From Spisula solida (lineage: Eukaryota; Mollusca; Bivalvia; Venerida; Mactridae), in the NCBI GenBank assembly GCA_947247005.1, contig OX365947.1:4106530-4170529 (forward strand): a DNA stretch of 64,000 nucleotides. Direction: 5' to 3'. The notes below the pieces were generated by a model. That model was not told where the DNA came from. It ran no database searches and worked only from the letters and a program-made list of their open reading frames with translations. A program made the position numbers and the translations under genes. The stretch's first letter is position 1; each line of letters opens with the position of its first letter. Of the stretch, positions 1 through 10,184 are shown one piece after another.

Positions 1-1296
1 TCCTATAGACAGGACCAACTATAGATACAAAAGTTGAACGAAGAATCCCTGCTGCAGAAAGAACAGCTATCATTGGTAATTTGCAGTTTATTAATAATGT
101 GATTTTAACTGAACTTGCACACAAGTTGTATTCAAGTTTCTTGAACTGGGTGTATCCCATGATGGCTTACATAGAAACGACCCTTTAAGGGGCCAGGAAT
201 TGGCTAATTTGGTCTGGTGTGTGTGTCAATTATTATGATGAAGGTTTTTATCACAAATCCATTTTAACCCAATTTTAAGGGTGTTATTTCTGTTTGTTTT
301 TTGCTCTTATAATTATATCCACGTTATTTTATGTGACAGCAAATTATGGAACAATGTTTTTCGTGTGTGATAACAAATGTGTGTGACATCTCAAGATTTT
401 AGACGCCAAAACGTAACGTCGCTGGCTTAAATATGTTATTTCTGATGTTGTTTTGGCCTGGTTACTTAACTATAGTTACGTGTCACAGTGATAAAGATTG
501 CATTTCTATCTGAGCAGCATATCGCACAATCTTGTTGTCTACTTGGCATAATGATATTCACTGATAAAATTATTGTGGGAGCGAGGTAAAATGCTTTGAT
601 TTTCTGAGCAGCATGTCGCACAAAGTCATTCTCTGCTTGATGATATTGAGAAAGTTATTGTGGAGCGAAGCGAGCTAGCAAAAATGCATGGTTTTTCTTA
701 GCAATATAGGCCTACCACACAAACTCGATCTCTACTTGATAACGTTCAATCATGATTAAGTTACCGTTACATGATTAAATCCGGTTTTGTACTGGTTATT
801 TCAAAACTAAAATATGTGTATTATATTATTGCAGATGTTATTTCTGACAAGTTTGACATTGCCCGATGTCAAGTCAAGGAGAAGATGCGGGGATAGCTAA
901 GACGACTTAGGATCATGTTTCAGTAAAGACCTGCTTTCGTCCTTCTTTTTTCTGGACCAGAATGTTATAGAAGGAACCACATGTTACCAACAGAAGAGTC
1001 ACAAGTGCAGTGGTTATAATAAGTGTCGCCCCTGTGGTACATCAATTAAAACACGTGTAGTAGAATATTATCTCTTACTTAAGGCTTTTTATCTATTCTA
1101 ATACAACCAGCGGATTCAGCTATATACACATAGAGGAAATCACGGTGCGCATGAACTGCCAATAAAACACAGGTACGGCTGAATAACTTCAAACTGCAAA
1201 TATGCCTTCCGAGGAAGAAAATAGTGCAGCGGATAATGCATTGATCTGTTGTCAAATGCGGAATATTGGCTTTATTAGAATCGAAATAATGAATAT
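1..1296. other. Left flank, no gene recognised
   Basis: AT-rich DNA with stop codons in all frames. I see no splice-flanked exon, promoter or RNA gene that I can support. The only internal structure noted is a diverged tandem triplication at about 505-755, listed separately. Confidence 0.6.
505..755. repeat. Three diverged tandem copies of a ~90-bp unit
   Basis: The phrases 'ctgagcagcatatcgcacaa', 'ctgagcagcatgtcgcacaa' and 'cttagcaatataggc...caca' recur at roughly 90-bp spacing. Each is followed by a 'tctacttg.ataa' or 'tctgcttgatgat' phrase, and the first two also by 'ttattgtgg.agcga'. Divergence is high, so this is an old local duplication of no evident function. Confidence 0.55.
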
Positions 1297-1440
1297 GTAC
1301 AGGTCTGTGTTTTATCTATAATAAAGCACAGACACTTGTTTGAATGCATACATTAAATCACTAGTGCTACGCACTCATGATTTAATTACTACTCATCCGA
1401 ACTTGTGACTGTGCTTTATTCTACGATAAAACACAGGTAC
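1297..1440. mobile_element. Small palindromic (MITE-like) element
   Basis: A 144-bp near-palindrome. The left arm (1297-1336) carries CTGTGTTTTATC and ATAAAGCACAG; the right arm (1401-1440) carries the reverse complements CTGTGCTTTAT and GATAAAACACAG. The interior continues the symmetry (TAAATCA...TGATTTA around a TAGTGC-TAC-GCAC centre). It has no coding capacity. No convincing target-site duplication is visible, so the transposon assignment is inference from the foldback shape. Confidence 0.55.
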
Positions 1441-1500
1441 ATTTTCATTATTTCTTAATCAAATTAGGGGCCAAAAATGTCTACTTACTTTTATTTTATT

Positions 1501-2009
1501 AGCTCACCTGTCACAAAGTGACAGAGTGAGCTTTTGTGATCACTCTTCGTCCGCCGCCGTCCGTCGTCCGTCCACAATTACTTGTGTAGACACTAGAAGT
1601 CACAGTTTTAGCCTAATCATTATAAAACTTGGTCACAATGATCATCTCAACAAAATCTAGGTCAAGTTCGATATTGGGTCATCCGGGGTCAAAAAATAGG
1701 TCACAAGGTCAAATCATAGAAAAACCTTGTGTAGTCACTAGAGGTCACTATTTTGGCCTAATCTTTATGAAACTTGGTCACAATGATCATCTCGACAAAA
1801 TCTAGGTCAAGTTCGATATTGGTTCATCCAGGGTCAATAACTGGGTCACAAGGTCAAATCACTTCAATATGTCATTGGGTCTAAATGTGATGTAAATTAT
1901 AAAGCATAAGTCAATATGAAAACCTTGTACATGGAATAGAAGCTACCATTAGTGGTGCATGAACTACTAGGACAGGTGAGCGACCTATGGCCCTTTGGGC
2001 CCTTTTGTC
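1501..2009 (+). mobile_element. Interspersed repeat of molluscan type, GGTCA-rich
   Basis: Starts AGCTCACCTGTCACAAAGTG and ends with GACAGGTGAGCGACC and GGCCCTTTGGGCCC. The GTCCGTCGTCCGTCC segment follows near the start. Two internal copies of a ~144-bp segment containing 'TTGGTCACAATGATCATCTC' are present (about 1628 and 1773). I recognise this style of repeat as abundant in bivalve and gastropod genomes. There is no ORF, so it is a non-autonomous or fragmentary copy. Confidence 0.7.
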
Positions 2010-2137
2010 TATACATTTTATGTTTTTCCTGATTATATTATATCAGCTCTATATATGTTTGATTATAAAGTTGTTTGCAATTTATTTTTATCATGCACAT
2101 ACTTCATAACTAACTGTCATGAAGGGAACTCTCATTA

Positions 2138-2505
2138 TGCTCCCCATCTTCGATGAGTGGGTTTATATTGCTTGGCACATGTCGGTCGGTCTGTCGGTAG
2201 ACAAAATGGCTTCCATTCAATTACTCGAGAACGCTTTGCCCTAGGATCTTCAAACTTTATATGATGGTTGGTCATCAACAGTAGATGACCCCTATTGATT
2301 TTGACCTTAACCATTTCTGACTATTCAAATAGTTTCTGTTCAATAACTCAAGGACACTTTGCCCTAGGATATTCAAACTTTATATAGAGGTTGATCATCA
2401 ACATTTTGAGGCCAGTAGGTCAAATGTCAAGGTCACAGTGACCTTTGCCATTTCTGACTATTAGGCTGCCATGGGGGCATACATGTTTTACAAACATCTC
2501 TTGTT
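2138..2505 (+). mobile_element. Interspersed repeat of molluscan type, 'GCCCTAGGAT' family
   Basis: Carries two diverged ~120-bp subrepeats, each with 'CTTTGCCCTAGGAT' then 'TTCAAACTTTATAT' then 'GGTTG.TCATCAACA'. It also has GTCGGTCGGTCTGTCGG near the start and 'GGGGGCATACATGTTTTAC' with 'AACATCTCTTGTT' at the end. These phrases are typical of a repeat widespread in bivalves. Non-coding. Confidence 0.7.
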
Positions 2506-3110
2506 GATTTTAATGTCCGTCTAACAATGTTATCTATTGCAACCTCTCCAGAGCGGTTTTCCATTCAGCAACAACCTGCTTAAAACGACATGCCCGGTAA
2601 TCATTTTGTTAAATAGTAACATTTTACTATATATTATACCTCACCAGACACAACCTCTGTACAACAACCAAACTTTGTGTTTACCAACGGGAGTTGCTCT
2701 GGACAGTTTGTTCTGTAGTTTAGTCAAAATGTAGCAAGCTTTGATGTTTAGAACAATGAATTTAATTTGCTTATTTATGTCAAAAAAGTTATTATATTTA
2801 TCTATTTATGCTATATCTTTTTATTAATGCAATGTCTTTCTGTATGTATCTACATTATTGTTCACCAGGTCTTTCATGTTGTTTATATGTAAAACATTGT
2901 TTTGTGTTTTGATTGTATTGTTGTATATCAGTAAGAACATCTTTATTTTTTCAAGTAAATATTTTATTAATTGATATTTATTGTTGTATTCTTTATTAAA
3001 TTTAAAAAGGTATGTCATTTCATTTTAATTGATCAAAGTGAGTTTACACAACTAAAACAGCATTTAAACCTGGACTCCTCACATTGCTTTGAAAAGGTAT
3101 TCCATTTAAT
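2506..3110. other. AT-rich spacer, nothing recognised
   Basis: Very AT-rich sequence (long runs such as 'ttatttatgctatatctttttatt'-like tracts). Short open frames occur on both strands but none has a promoter, intron signal or composition that would support a gene. Confidence 0.5.
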
Positions 3111-3370
3111 TAGACCCCCGCACAACGAGTTGTAAGGGGGGTGTACTGGATTCAGTTTCTCTGTCTGTCTGTCTGTCCGTAGACACAATCTTGTGGACGC
3201 AACTCCTCCATTCAGTTTTGGCAGGATTTCGCTCAAACTTTCACAGATAAACAACCTCAACATATAGATGTGCATGAAGAAAAGAATTTGCGCTGGCATG
3301 AATTTTGGCATAATTATGGCCCTTTGCCGGTGGGGGTATATTAGTCTGCGGAATGGCAACTGCTCTAGTT
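3111..3370 (+). mobile_element. Interspersed repeat of molluscan type, 'CCCCCGCACAACG' family
   Basis: Opens with TAGACCCCCGCACAACGAG followed by the inverted GTTGTAAGGGGGGT, then CTGTCTGTCTGTCTGTCCG, and closes near TGGCCCTTTGCCGGTGGGGG. This arrangement resembles a common molluscan interspersed repeat. A 108-codon minus-strand open frame lies across it but has no independent support. Confidence 0.65.
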
Positions 3371-4127
3371 TAAATTGAATAAAAGTGAGTTAAAAGCGTG
3401 TTTAAACCGAGCTAAAGCTGGCTAAATGCGGGTGGAAAGTTGGTTTCTTAGTGAGCTAAACGTGAGTTTAAAGCGAGTTAAATGCGGGTTAAAACCGTGT
3501 TTAATGCGAGTTTAAAGCGTGTTTTTTCACAGCTAAAACTCGCTTTTAACTCGCTTTAAACTCACTTTTAGCTCACTAAGAAACCAACTTCCCATCTAGT
3601 AGAAGTGTGTTAAAGCGAGTTTTTTGACGCATAAAAAACTCACTTAAAACCAACTTATTGAGAAAAAAACACACTTACTTGAAATAAGTGAGCTAAAAGT
3701 GAGTTTTAAAACCCACATTTATATAAGCGAGTTTTTCAGCACAGAAAAAACACACTTAAAACCAACTTATTGAAAAAACACACTATAAACCCACTTTCTA
3801 GAAATAAGTGAGCTAAAAGCGGGTTTTAAAACCCACATAAGCGAGTTTTTCAGCACAGAAAAAACACACTTAAAACCAACTTATTGAAAAAACACACTAT
3901 AAACCCACTTTCTAAAAATAAGTGGGTTTTAAAACCCACATAAAACCAACTTAAGTGAGTTAAAGCGAGTTAAAACTGTGTTTAAAGCGTGTTTTGCCCG
4001 GGTTTTGCTCAGAAAAAACCCAGTCGGTAAGCTAAAAGACGCACTTTTAGCACGGTGCCAATACCGCAGGGTTTAACACGGTTTTAACCCGCGTTTAACC
4101 CGGGTTTTGCTCACTTTTTGGAGAAGG
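3371..4127. repeat. Word-repetitive block built from GTGAGTT/TTAAAGCG words
   Basis: About 750 bp composed almost entirely of permutations of short words (GTGAGTTAAA, AGCGAGTT, GCGGGTTAAA, AACCCACTT and their complements). An inverted repeat spans about 3436-3595 (GTTGGTTTCTTAGTGAGCTA against its reverse complement TAGCTCACTAAGAAACCAAC). A tandem unit of about 115-120 bp starting AAATAAGTG repeats near 3682, 3802 and 3916. The block ends at the first base of the gene array. Class unknown; it may be a degenerate fold-back element. Confidence 0.6.
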
Positions 4128-4259
4128 GTAGGTGGCGTGTTCGCACACAAAATGCGCGTGTTTAAATGTGGAAGGTATAGAGAAATTGTGTGTGACACCA
4201 TGACAGTCGCAAAATTGCGACAATAACTGTACTAATAATTTGCTACATATATACACGCA

Positions 4260-4280
4260 TTGCGCCGCGCGCGTGTGTTT
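4260..4280. other. Alternating purine-pyrimidine GC tract in each unit
   Basis: GCGCCGCGCGCGTGTG, followed by TTTGTGTA, is an alternating tract able in principle to adopt Z-DNA. It sits about 100 bp beyond the 3' end of every gene copy and within the block that is invariant between unit types. Function unknown. Confidence 0.4.
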
Positions 4281-4357
4281 GTGTATTTACGAGTTTGTTT
4301 CAGACTATATCTAAGGTAGCTCGTGCGGGTGGGGTTTGACAGCTCATATAAGAAGTA

Positions 4358-4365
4358 TTTCTTTC
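4358..4365 (-). promoter_or_regulatory. Purine-rich histone downstream element (HDE)-like site
   Basis: On the minus strand GAAAGAAA begins 14 nt after the stem-loop. Known replication-dependent histone pre-mRNAs have a purine-rich GAAAGA-type element about 10-15 nt past the cleavage region that pairs with U7 snRNA. Position and sequence fit. The same site lies at CDS low coordinate minus 77 to minus 70 in all copies. Confidence 0.7.
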
Positions 4366-4379
4366 GAGAGAATTGGGTT

Positions 4380-4395
4380 GGCTCTAAAAAGGGCC
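4380..4395 (-). terminator. Histone-type mRNA 3' stem-loop (copy 1)
   Basis: The minus strand reads GGCCCTTTTTAGAGCC: a six-pair stem GGCCCU/AGAGCC with a UUUU loop. It fits the animal histone pattern GGYYYU-loop-ARRRCC except that pair 4 is a C.A mismatch. It lies 39 nt past the stop codon and is followed by AACCCA, near the canonical ACCCA cleavage context. In replication-dependent histone genes this element binds SLBP and replaces the poly(A) tail. The identical 16-mer occurs at the same offset (CDS low coordinate minus 55 to minus 40) in all 32 copies, including 63985-64000. Confidence 0.85.
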
Positions 4396-4434
4396 GTTTG
4401 TGGAAAACGACGTGCGGTTTACATCCATGTAGAC

Positions 4435-4764
4435 TCAGTCAGTGTCCGATGAATACTCCGAATCGGAGCCCGACACTATCTCTACAGACTCGTCGAATAA
4501 CTCACGGCGCAGCTCGGCGACCTTGTCTGCCTTGGCGTAGGCATACTCGTAGTACATGTTCCTAGCACGCTCTATGACGGCCAGCTTCAAGCGCAAGTTG
4601 TAACGAAATGAGCGGTTGTTGCAACGCTTGGCCGCTTTGTAACGTTTCTGCACATCGCCGAGTCGCTGGTTGAGCATGACTATCTGATCGCAGGCCTTTC
4701 TAAAACGCCGCTCTGAATCGCTCAAAGTGAAACGCTTGTCAAGAGATTGAATTCGGGAAGGCAT
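4435..4764 (-). CDS. Small basic protein of a tandem histone-like gene (copy 1)
   Basis: Intronless 109-residue frame. The ATG has A at -3 and lies 54 bp downstream of a TATA box. Residues 1-90 are basic (23 Arg/Lys against 10 Asp/Glu) and look helical; residues 91-109 are an acidic tail rich in Ser/Asp/Glu (GSDSEYSSDTD) that resembles casein-kinase-2 target sequence. There are two cysteines (25, 48), no signal peptide and no membrane segment. It is not H1, H2A, H2B, H3 or H4: no histone-fold sequence is recognisable. Short size, tandem multicopy arrangement, TATA promoter and a histone stem-loop 3' end suggest a replication-coupled, non-polyadenylated mRNA. A chromatin or nucleic-acid-binding role is inference from charge and context; no homolog is claimed. 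This copy carries Arg66. An antisense 80-codon frame over the same DNA is a shadow. Confidence 0.8.
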   Translation of the reverse strand: MPSRIQSLDKRFTLSDSERRFRKACDQIVMLNQRLGDVQKRYKAAKRCNNRSFRYNLRLKLAVIERARNMYYEYAYAKADKVAELRRELFDESVEIVSGSDSEYSSDTD

Positions 4765-4818
4765 CTTGAATAGTAAGCTATTGCAAGAGAAATGTGATTT
4801 CTGATTTGCGCTGCAGCC

Positions 4819-4826
4819 TTTTTATA
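4819..4826 (-). promoter_or_regulatory. TATA box of gene copy 1
   Basis: The minus strand reads TATAAAAAGG. It lies 54 bp before the ATG, which predicts a start site near 4796 and a 5' UTR of about 30 nt, as in compact histone genes. The same element lies at CDS low coordinate +384 to +391 in all 31 complete copies. Confidence 0.75.
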
Positions 4827-4859
4827 GGAAACGCGAGTAGTTGTAAATTAATTCATTTT

Positions 4860-4950
4860 TGACACGTAGAGTGACTGAGATGACACGTTGATTAATTAAC
4901 TCGTGTCGTTAACACTACAATGGCATCTGTTAATCGGTGATTAATCACCG
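4860..4950 (-). promoter_or_regulatory. Candidate upstream regulatory cluster
   Basis: TGACACGT occurs twice (4860-4867, 4881-4888). A perfect 16-bp palindrome CGGTGATTAATCACCG (4935-4950) runs into TGACGTG, a CRE-like half site. All lie 35-125 bp upstream of the TATA box on the minus-strand gene. The palindrome is intact in both unit types although surrounding spacer has diverged. The binding factor is unknown; the ATTAAT core resembles homeodomain-type sites. Confidence 0.5.
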
Positions 4951-5789
4951 TGACGTGTTTGATTAGATTAGTGTGTATTTGTCAAACATTCCACACATGA
5001 CTGATCAGCAATATTGAACCTGTCAAGTTGGAAAATGGTCGCACAGTACTATAATTATTTAAGAAAAAACTTTATTTAAAAAATTACAAAATATAAAAAC
5101 AATTCAAATATACGTAAGCATTTAACATTGTATTACGAGAGACATTTGGCCCCTAAATAATTCAGTAATACACAAACTGACTTTATACGATTCAGTTAGG
5201 CAGCAGTTTAATAATACTATACTGCATCGCACAAGTTGTGTAATATATGATCCGCCATTTTATATTGCACCAGTTATAAGAACATGAGAAGGTTGTAATT
5301 TTCTATAAATAATGTTTGAAATAATCTAAATTTGCACATCGGCATACAAACGTTATATAAGACGTGTAAGTACGGAAAAAACGAACATTAAGCATGCATA
5401 CTGGTGCGTTTTTGTTCTGAACTCATGTTTTATAGCATAACTGTAGTCGACATAATTGATATAACGTACTGTCCATATTGTCGTAGGTGGCGTGTTCGCA
5501 CACAAAATGCGCGTGTTTAAATGTGGAAGGTATAGAGAAATTGTGTGTGACACCATGACAGTCGCAAAATTGCGACAATAACTGTACTAATAATTTGCTA
5601 CATATATACACGCATTGCGCCGCGCGCGTGTGTTTGTGTATTTACGAGTTTGTTTCAGACTATATCTAAGGTAGCTCGTGCGGGTGGGGTTTGACAGCTC
5701 ATATAAGAAGTATTTCTTTCGAGAGAATTGGGTTGGCTCTAAAAAGGGCCGTTTGTGGAAAACGACGTGCGGTTTACATCCATGTAGAC

Positions 5790-6119
5790 TCAGTCAGTGT
5801 CCGATGAATACTCCGAATCGGAGCCCGACACTATCTCTACAGACTCGTCGAATAACTCACGGCGCAGCTCGGCGACCTTGTCTGCCTTGGCGTAGGCATA
5901 CTCGTAGTACATGTTCCTAGCACGCTCTATGACGGCCAGCTTCAAGCGCAAGTTGTAACGAAATGAGCGGTTGTTGCAACGCTTGGCCGCTTTGTAACGT
6001 TTCTGCACATCGCCGAGTCGCTGGTTGAGCATGACTATCTGATCGCAGGCCTTTCTAAAACGCCGCTCTGAATCGCTCAAAGTGAAACGCTTGTCAAGAG
6101 ATTGAATTCGGGAAGGCAT
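5790..6119 (-). CDS. Tandem histone-like gene, copy 2
   Basis: Protein identical to copy 1 (Arg66). TATA box 6174-6181, stem-loop 5735-5750. Confidence 0.8.
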   Translation of the reverse strand: MPSRIQSLDKRFTLSDSERRFRKACDQIVMLNQRLGDVQKRYKAAKRCNNRSFRYNLRLKLAVIERARNMYYEYAYAKADKVAELRRELFDESVEIVSGSDSEYSSDTD

Positions 6120-7144
6120 CTTGAATAGTAAGCTATTGCAAGAGAAATGTGATTTCTGATTTGCGCTGCAGCCTTTTTATAGGAAACGCGAGTAGTTGTA
6201 AATTAATTCATTTTTGACACGTAGAGTGACTGAGATGACACGTTGATTAATTAACTCGTGTCGTTAACACTACAATGGCATCTGTTAATCGGTGATTAAT
6301 CACCGTGACGTGTTTGATTAGATTAGTGTGTATTTGTCAAACATTCCACACATGACTGATCAGCAATATTGAACCTGTCAAGTTGGAAAATGGTCGCACA
6401 GTACTATAATTATTTAAGAAAAAACTTTATTTAAAAAATTACAAAATATAAAAACAATTCAAATATACGTAAGCATTTAACATTGTATTACGAGAGACAT
6501 TTGGCCCCTAAATAATTCAGTAATACACAAACTGACTTTATACGATTCAGTTAGGCAGCAGTTTAATAATACTATACTGCATCGCACAAGTTGTGTAATA
6601 TATGATCCGCCATTTTATATTGCACCAGTTATAAGAACATGAGAAGGTTGTAATTTTCTATAAATAATGTTTGAAATAATCTAAATTTGCACATCGGCAT
6701 ACAAACGTTATATAAGACGTGTAAGTACGGAAAAAACGAACATTAAGCATGCATACTGGTGCGTTTTTGTTCTGAACTCATGTTTTATAGCATAACTGTA
6801 GTCGACATAATTGATATAACGTACTGTCCATATTGTCGTAGGTGGCGTGTTCGCACACAAAATGCGCGTGTTTAAATGTGGAAGGTATAGAGAAATTGTG
6901 TGTGACACCATGACAGTCGCAAAATTGCGACAATAACTGTACTAATAATTTGCTACATATATACACGCATTGCGCCGCGCGCGTGTGTTTGTGTATTTAC
7001 GAGTTTGTTTCAGACTATATCTAAGGTAGCTCGTGCGGGTGGGGTTTGACAGCTCATATAAGAAGTATTTCTTTCGAGAGAATTGGGTTGGCTCTAAAAA
7101 GGGCCGTTTGTGGAAAACGACGTGCGGTTTACATCCATGTAGAC

Positions 7145-7474
7145 TCAGTCAGTGTCCGATGAATACTCCGAATCGGAGCCCGACACTATCTCTACAGACT
7201 CGTCGAATAACTCACGGCGCAGCTCGGCGACCTTGTCTGCCTTGGCGTAGGCATACTCGTAGTACATGTTCCTAGCACGCTCTATGACGGCCAGCTTCAA
7301 GCGCAAGTTGTAACGAAATGAGCGGTTGTTGCAACGCTTGGCCGCTTTGTAACGTTTCTGCACATCGCCGAGTCGCTGGTTGAGCATGACTATCTGATCG
7401 CAGGCCTTTCTAAAACGCCGCTCTGAATCGCTCAAAGTGAAACGCTTGTCAAGAGATTGAATTCGGGAAGGCAT
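7145..7474 (-). CDS. Tandem histone-like gene, copy 3
   Basis: Identical to copy 1 (Arg66). TATA box 7529-7536, stem-loop 7090-7105. Confidence 0.8.
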   Translation of the reverse strand: MPSRIQSLDKRFTLSDSERRFRKACDQIVMLNQRLGDVQKRYKAAKRCNNRSFRYNLRLKLAVIERARNMYYEYAYAKADKVAELRRELFDESVEIVSGSDSEYSSDTD

Positions 7475-8499
7475 CTTGAATAGTAAGCTATTGCAAGAGA
7501 AATGTGATTTCTGATTTGCGCTGCAGCCTTTTTATAGGAAACGCGAGTAGTTGTAAATTAATTCATTTTTGACACGTAGAGTGACTGAGATGACACGTTG
7601 ATTAATTAACTCGTGTCGTTAACACTACAATGGCATCTGTTAATCGGTGATTAATCACCGTGACGTGTTTGATTAGATTAGTGTGTATTTGTCAAACATT
7701 CCACACATGACTGATCAGCAATATTGAACCTGTCAAGTTGGAAAATGGTCGCACAGTACTATAATTATTTAAGAAAAAACTTTATTTAAAAAATTACAAA
7801 ATATAAAAACAATTCAAATATACGTAAGCATTTAACATTGTATTACGAGAGACATTTGGCCCCTAAATAATTCAGTAATACACAAACTGACTTTATACGA
7901 TTCAGTTAGGCAGCAGTTTAATAATACTATACTGCATCGCACAAGTTGTGTAATATATGATCCGCCATTTTATATTGCACCAGTTATAAGAACATGAGAA
8001 GGTTGTAATTTTCTATAAATAATGTTTGAAATAATCTAAATTTGCACATCGGCATACAAACGTTATATAAGACGTGTAAGTACGGAAAAAACGAACATTA
8101 AGCATGCATACTGGTGCGTTTTTGTTCTGAACTCATGTTTTATAGCATAACTGTAGTCGACATAATTGATATAACGTACTGTCCATATTGTCGTAGGTGG
8201 CGTGTTCGCACACAAAATGCGCGTGTTTAAATGTGGAAGGTATAGAGAAATTGTGTGTGACACCATGACAGTCGCAAAATTGCGACAATAACTGTACTAA
8301 TAATTTGCTACATATATACACGCATTGCGCCGCGCGCGTGTGTTTGTGTATTTACGAGTTTGTTTCAGACTATATCTAAGGTAGCTCGTGCGGGTGGGGT
8401 TTGACAGCTCATATAAGAAGTATTTCTTTCGAGAGAATTGGGTTGGCTCTAAAAAGGGCCGTTTGTGGAAAACGACGTGCGGTTTACATCCATGTAGAC

Positions 8500-8829
8500 T
8501 CAGTCAGTGTCCGATGAATACTCCGAATCGGAGCCCGACACTATCTCTACAGACTCGTCGAATAACTCACGGCGCAGCTCGGCGACCTTGTCTGCCTTGG
8601 CGTAGGCATACTCGTAGTACATGTTCCTAGCACGCTCTATGACGGCCAGCTTCAAGCGCAAGTTGTAACGAAATGAGCGGTTGTTGCAACGCTTGGCCGC
8701 TTTGTAACGTTTCTGCACATCGCCGAGTCGCTGGTTGAGCATGACTATCTGATCGCAGGCCTTTCTAAAACGCCGCTCTGAATCGCTCAAAGTGAAACGC
8801 TTGTCAAGAGATTGAATTCGGGAAGGCAT
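8500..8829 (-). CDS. Tandem histone-like gene, copy 4
   Basis: Identical to copy 1 (Arg66). TATA box 8884-8891, stem-loop 8445-8460. Confidence 0.8.
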   Translation of the reverse strand: MPSRIQSLDKRFTLSDSERRFRKACDQIVMLNQRLGDVQKRYKAAKRCNNRSFRYNLRLKLAVIERARNMYYEYAYAKADKVAELRRELFDESVEIVSGSDSEYSSDTD

Positions 8830-9854
8830 CTTGAATAGTAAGCTATTGCAAGAGAAATGTGATTTCTGATTTGCGCTGCAGCCTTTTTATAGGAAACGCG
8901 AGTAGTTGTAAATTAATTCATTTTTGACACGTAGAGTGACTGAGATGACACGTTGATTAATTAACTCGTGTCGTTAACACTACAATGGCATCTGTTAATC
9001 GGTGATTAATCACCGTGACGTGTTTGATTAGATTAGTGTGTATTTGTCAAACATTCCACACATGACTGATCAGCAATATTGAACCTGTCAAGTTGGAAAA
9101 TGGTCGCACAGTACTATAATTATTTAAGAAAAAACTTTATTTAAAAAATTACAAAATATAAAAACAATTCAAATATACGTAAGCATTTAACATTGTATTA
9201 CGAGAGACATTTGGCCCCTAAATAATTCAGTAATACACAAACTGACTTTATACGATTCAGTTAGGCAGCAGTTTAATAATACTATACTGCATCGCACAAG
9301 TTGTGTAATATATGATCCGCCATTTTATATTGCACCAGTTATAAGAACATGAGAAGGTTGTAATTTTCTATAAATAATGTTTGAAATAATCTAAATTTGC
9401 ACATCGGCATACAAACGTTATATAAGACGTGTAAGTACGGAAAAAACGAACATTAAGCATGCATACTGGTGCGTTTTTGTTCTGAACTCATGTTTTATAG
9501 CATAACTGTAGTCGACATAATTGATATAACGTACTGTCCATATTGTCGTAGGTGGCGTGTTCGCACACAAAATGCGCGTGTTTAAATGTGGAAGGTATAG
9601 AGAAATTGTGTGTGACACCATGACAGTCGCAAAATTGCGACAATAACTGTACTAATAATTTGCTACATATATACACGCATTGCGCCGCGCGCGTGTGTTT
9701 GTGTATTTACGAGTTTGTTTCAGACTATATCTAAGGTAGCTCGTGCGGGTGGGGTTTGACAGCTCATATAAGAAGTATTTCTTTCGAGAGAATTGGGTTG
9801 GCTCTAAAAAGGGCCGTTTGTGGAAAACGACGTGCGGTTTACATCCATGTAGAC

Positions 9855-10184
9855 TCAGTCAGTGTCCGATGAATACTCCGAATCGGAGCCCGACACTATC
9901 TCTACAGACTCGTCGAATAACTCACGGCGCAGCTCGGCGACCTTGTCTGCCTTGGCGTAGGCATACTCGTAGTACATGTTCCTAGCACGCTCTATGACGG
10001 CCAGCTTCAAGCGCAAGTTGTAACGAAATGAGCGGTTGTTGCAACGCTTGGCCGCTTTGTAACGTTTCTGCACATCGCCGAGTCGCTGGTTGAGCATGAC
10101 TATCTGATCGCAGGCCTTTCTAAAACGCCGCTCTGAATCGCTCAAAGTGAAACGCTTGTCAAGAGATTGAATTCGGGAAGGCAT
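9855..10184 (-). CDS. Tandem histone-like gene, copy 5
   Basis: Identical to copy 1 (Arg66). TATA box 10239-10246, stem-loop 9800-9815. Confidence 0.8.
   Translation of the reverse strand: MPSRIQSLDKRFTLSDSERRFRKACDQIVMLNQRLGDVQKRYKAAKRCNNRSFRYNLRLKLAVIERARNMYYEYAYAKADKVAELRRELFDESVEIVSGSDSEYSSDTD

Noticed and set aside
2537..2734. 65-codon plus-strand open frame
   Set aside because: Short, in AT-rich DNA, no domain, promoter or polyadenylation context.
3033..3359. 108-codon minus-strand open frame
   Set aside because: It lies almost wholly within an interspersed repeat containing a CTGT microsatellite-like run, with no gene signals.
4323..4565. 80-codon plus-strand open frame in every unit
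   Set aside because: It starts at GTG rather than ATG, is largely antisense to the 109-codon gene, and its conservation follows from that of the gene block.
4435..4764. Could the 109-residue protein be a core or linker histone, or a protamine?
   Set aside because: No histone-fold or H1 sequence is recognisable, Arg content is far below a protamine, and the acidic tail is unlike both. Only the gene architecture is histone-like.
5060..5080. AATAAA on the minus strand near the A/T tract as the poly(A) signal of the gene
   Set aside because: It lies upstream of the gene's own promoter. It could only serve read-through from the neighbouring unit, past that unit's stem-loop.
5353..5611. Two overlapping minus-strand open frames (67 and 62 codons) in each spacer
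   Set aside because: In type B units and unit 21 indels change their frames and ends (73, 61 and 79 codons), while the 109-codon frame is untouched; there is no linked promoter or 3' signal.
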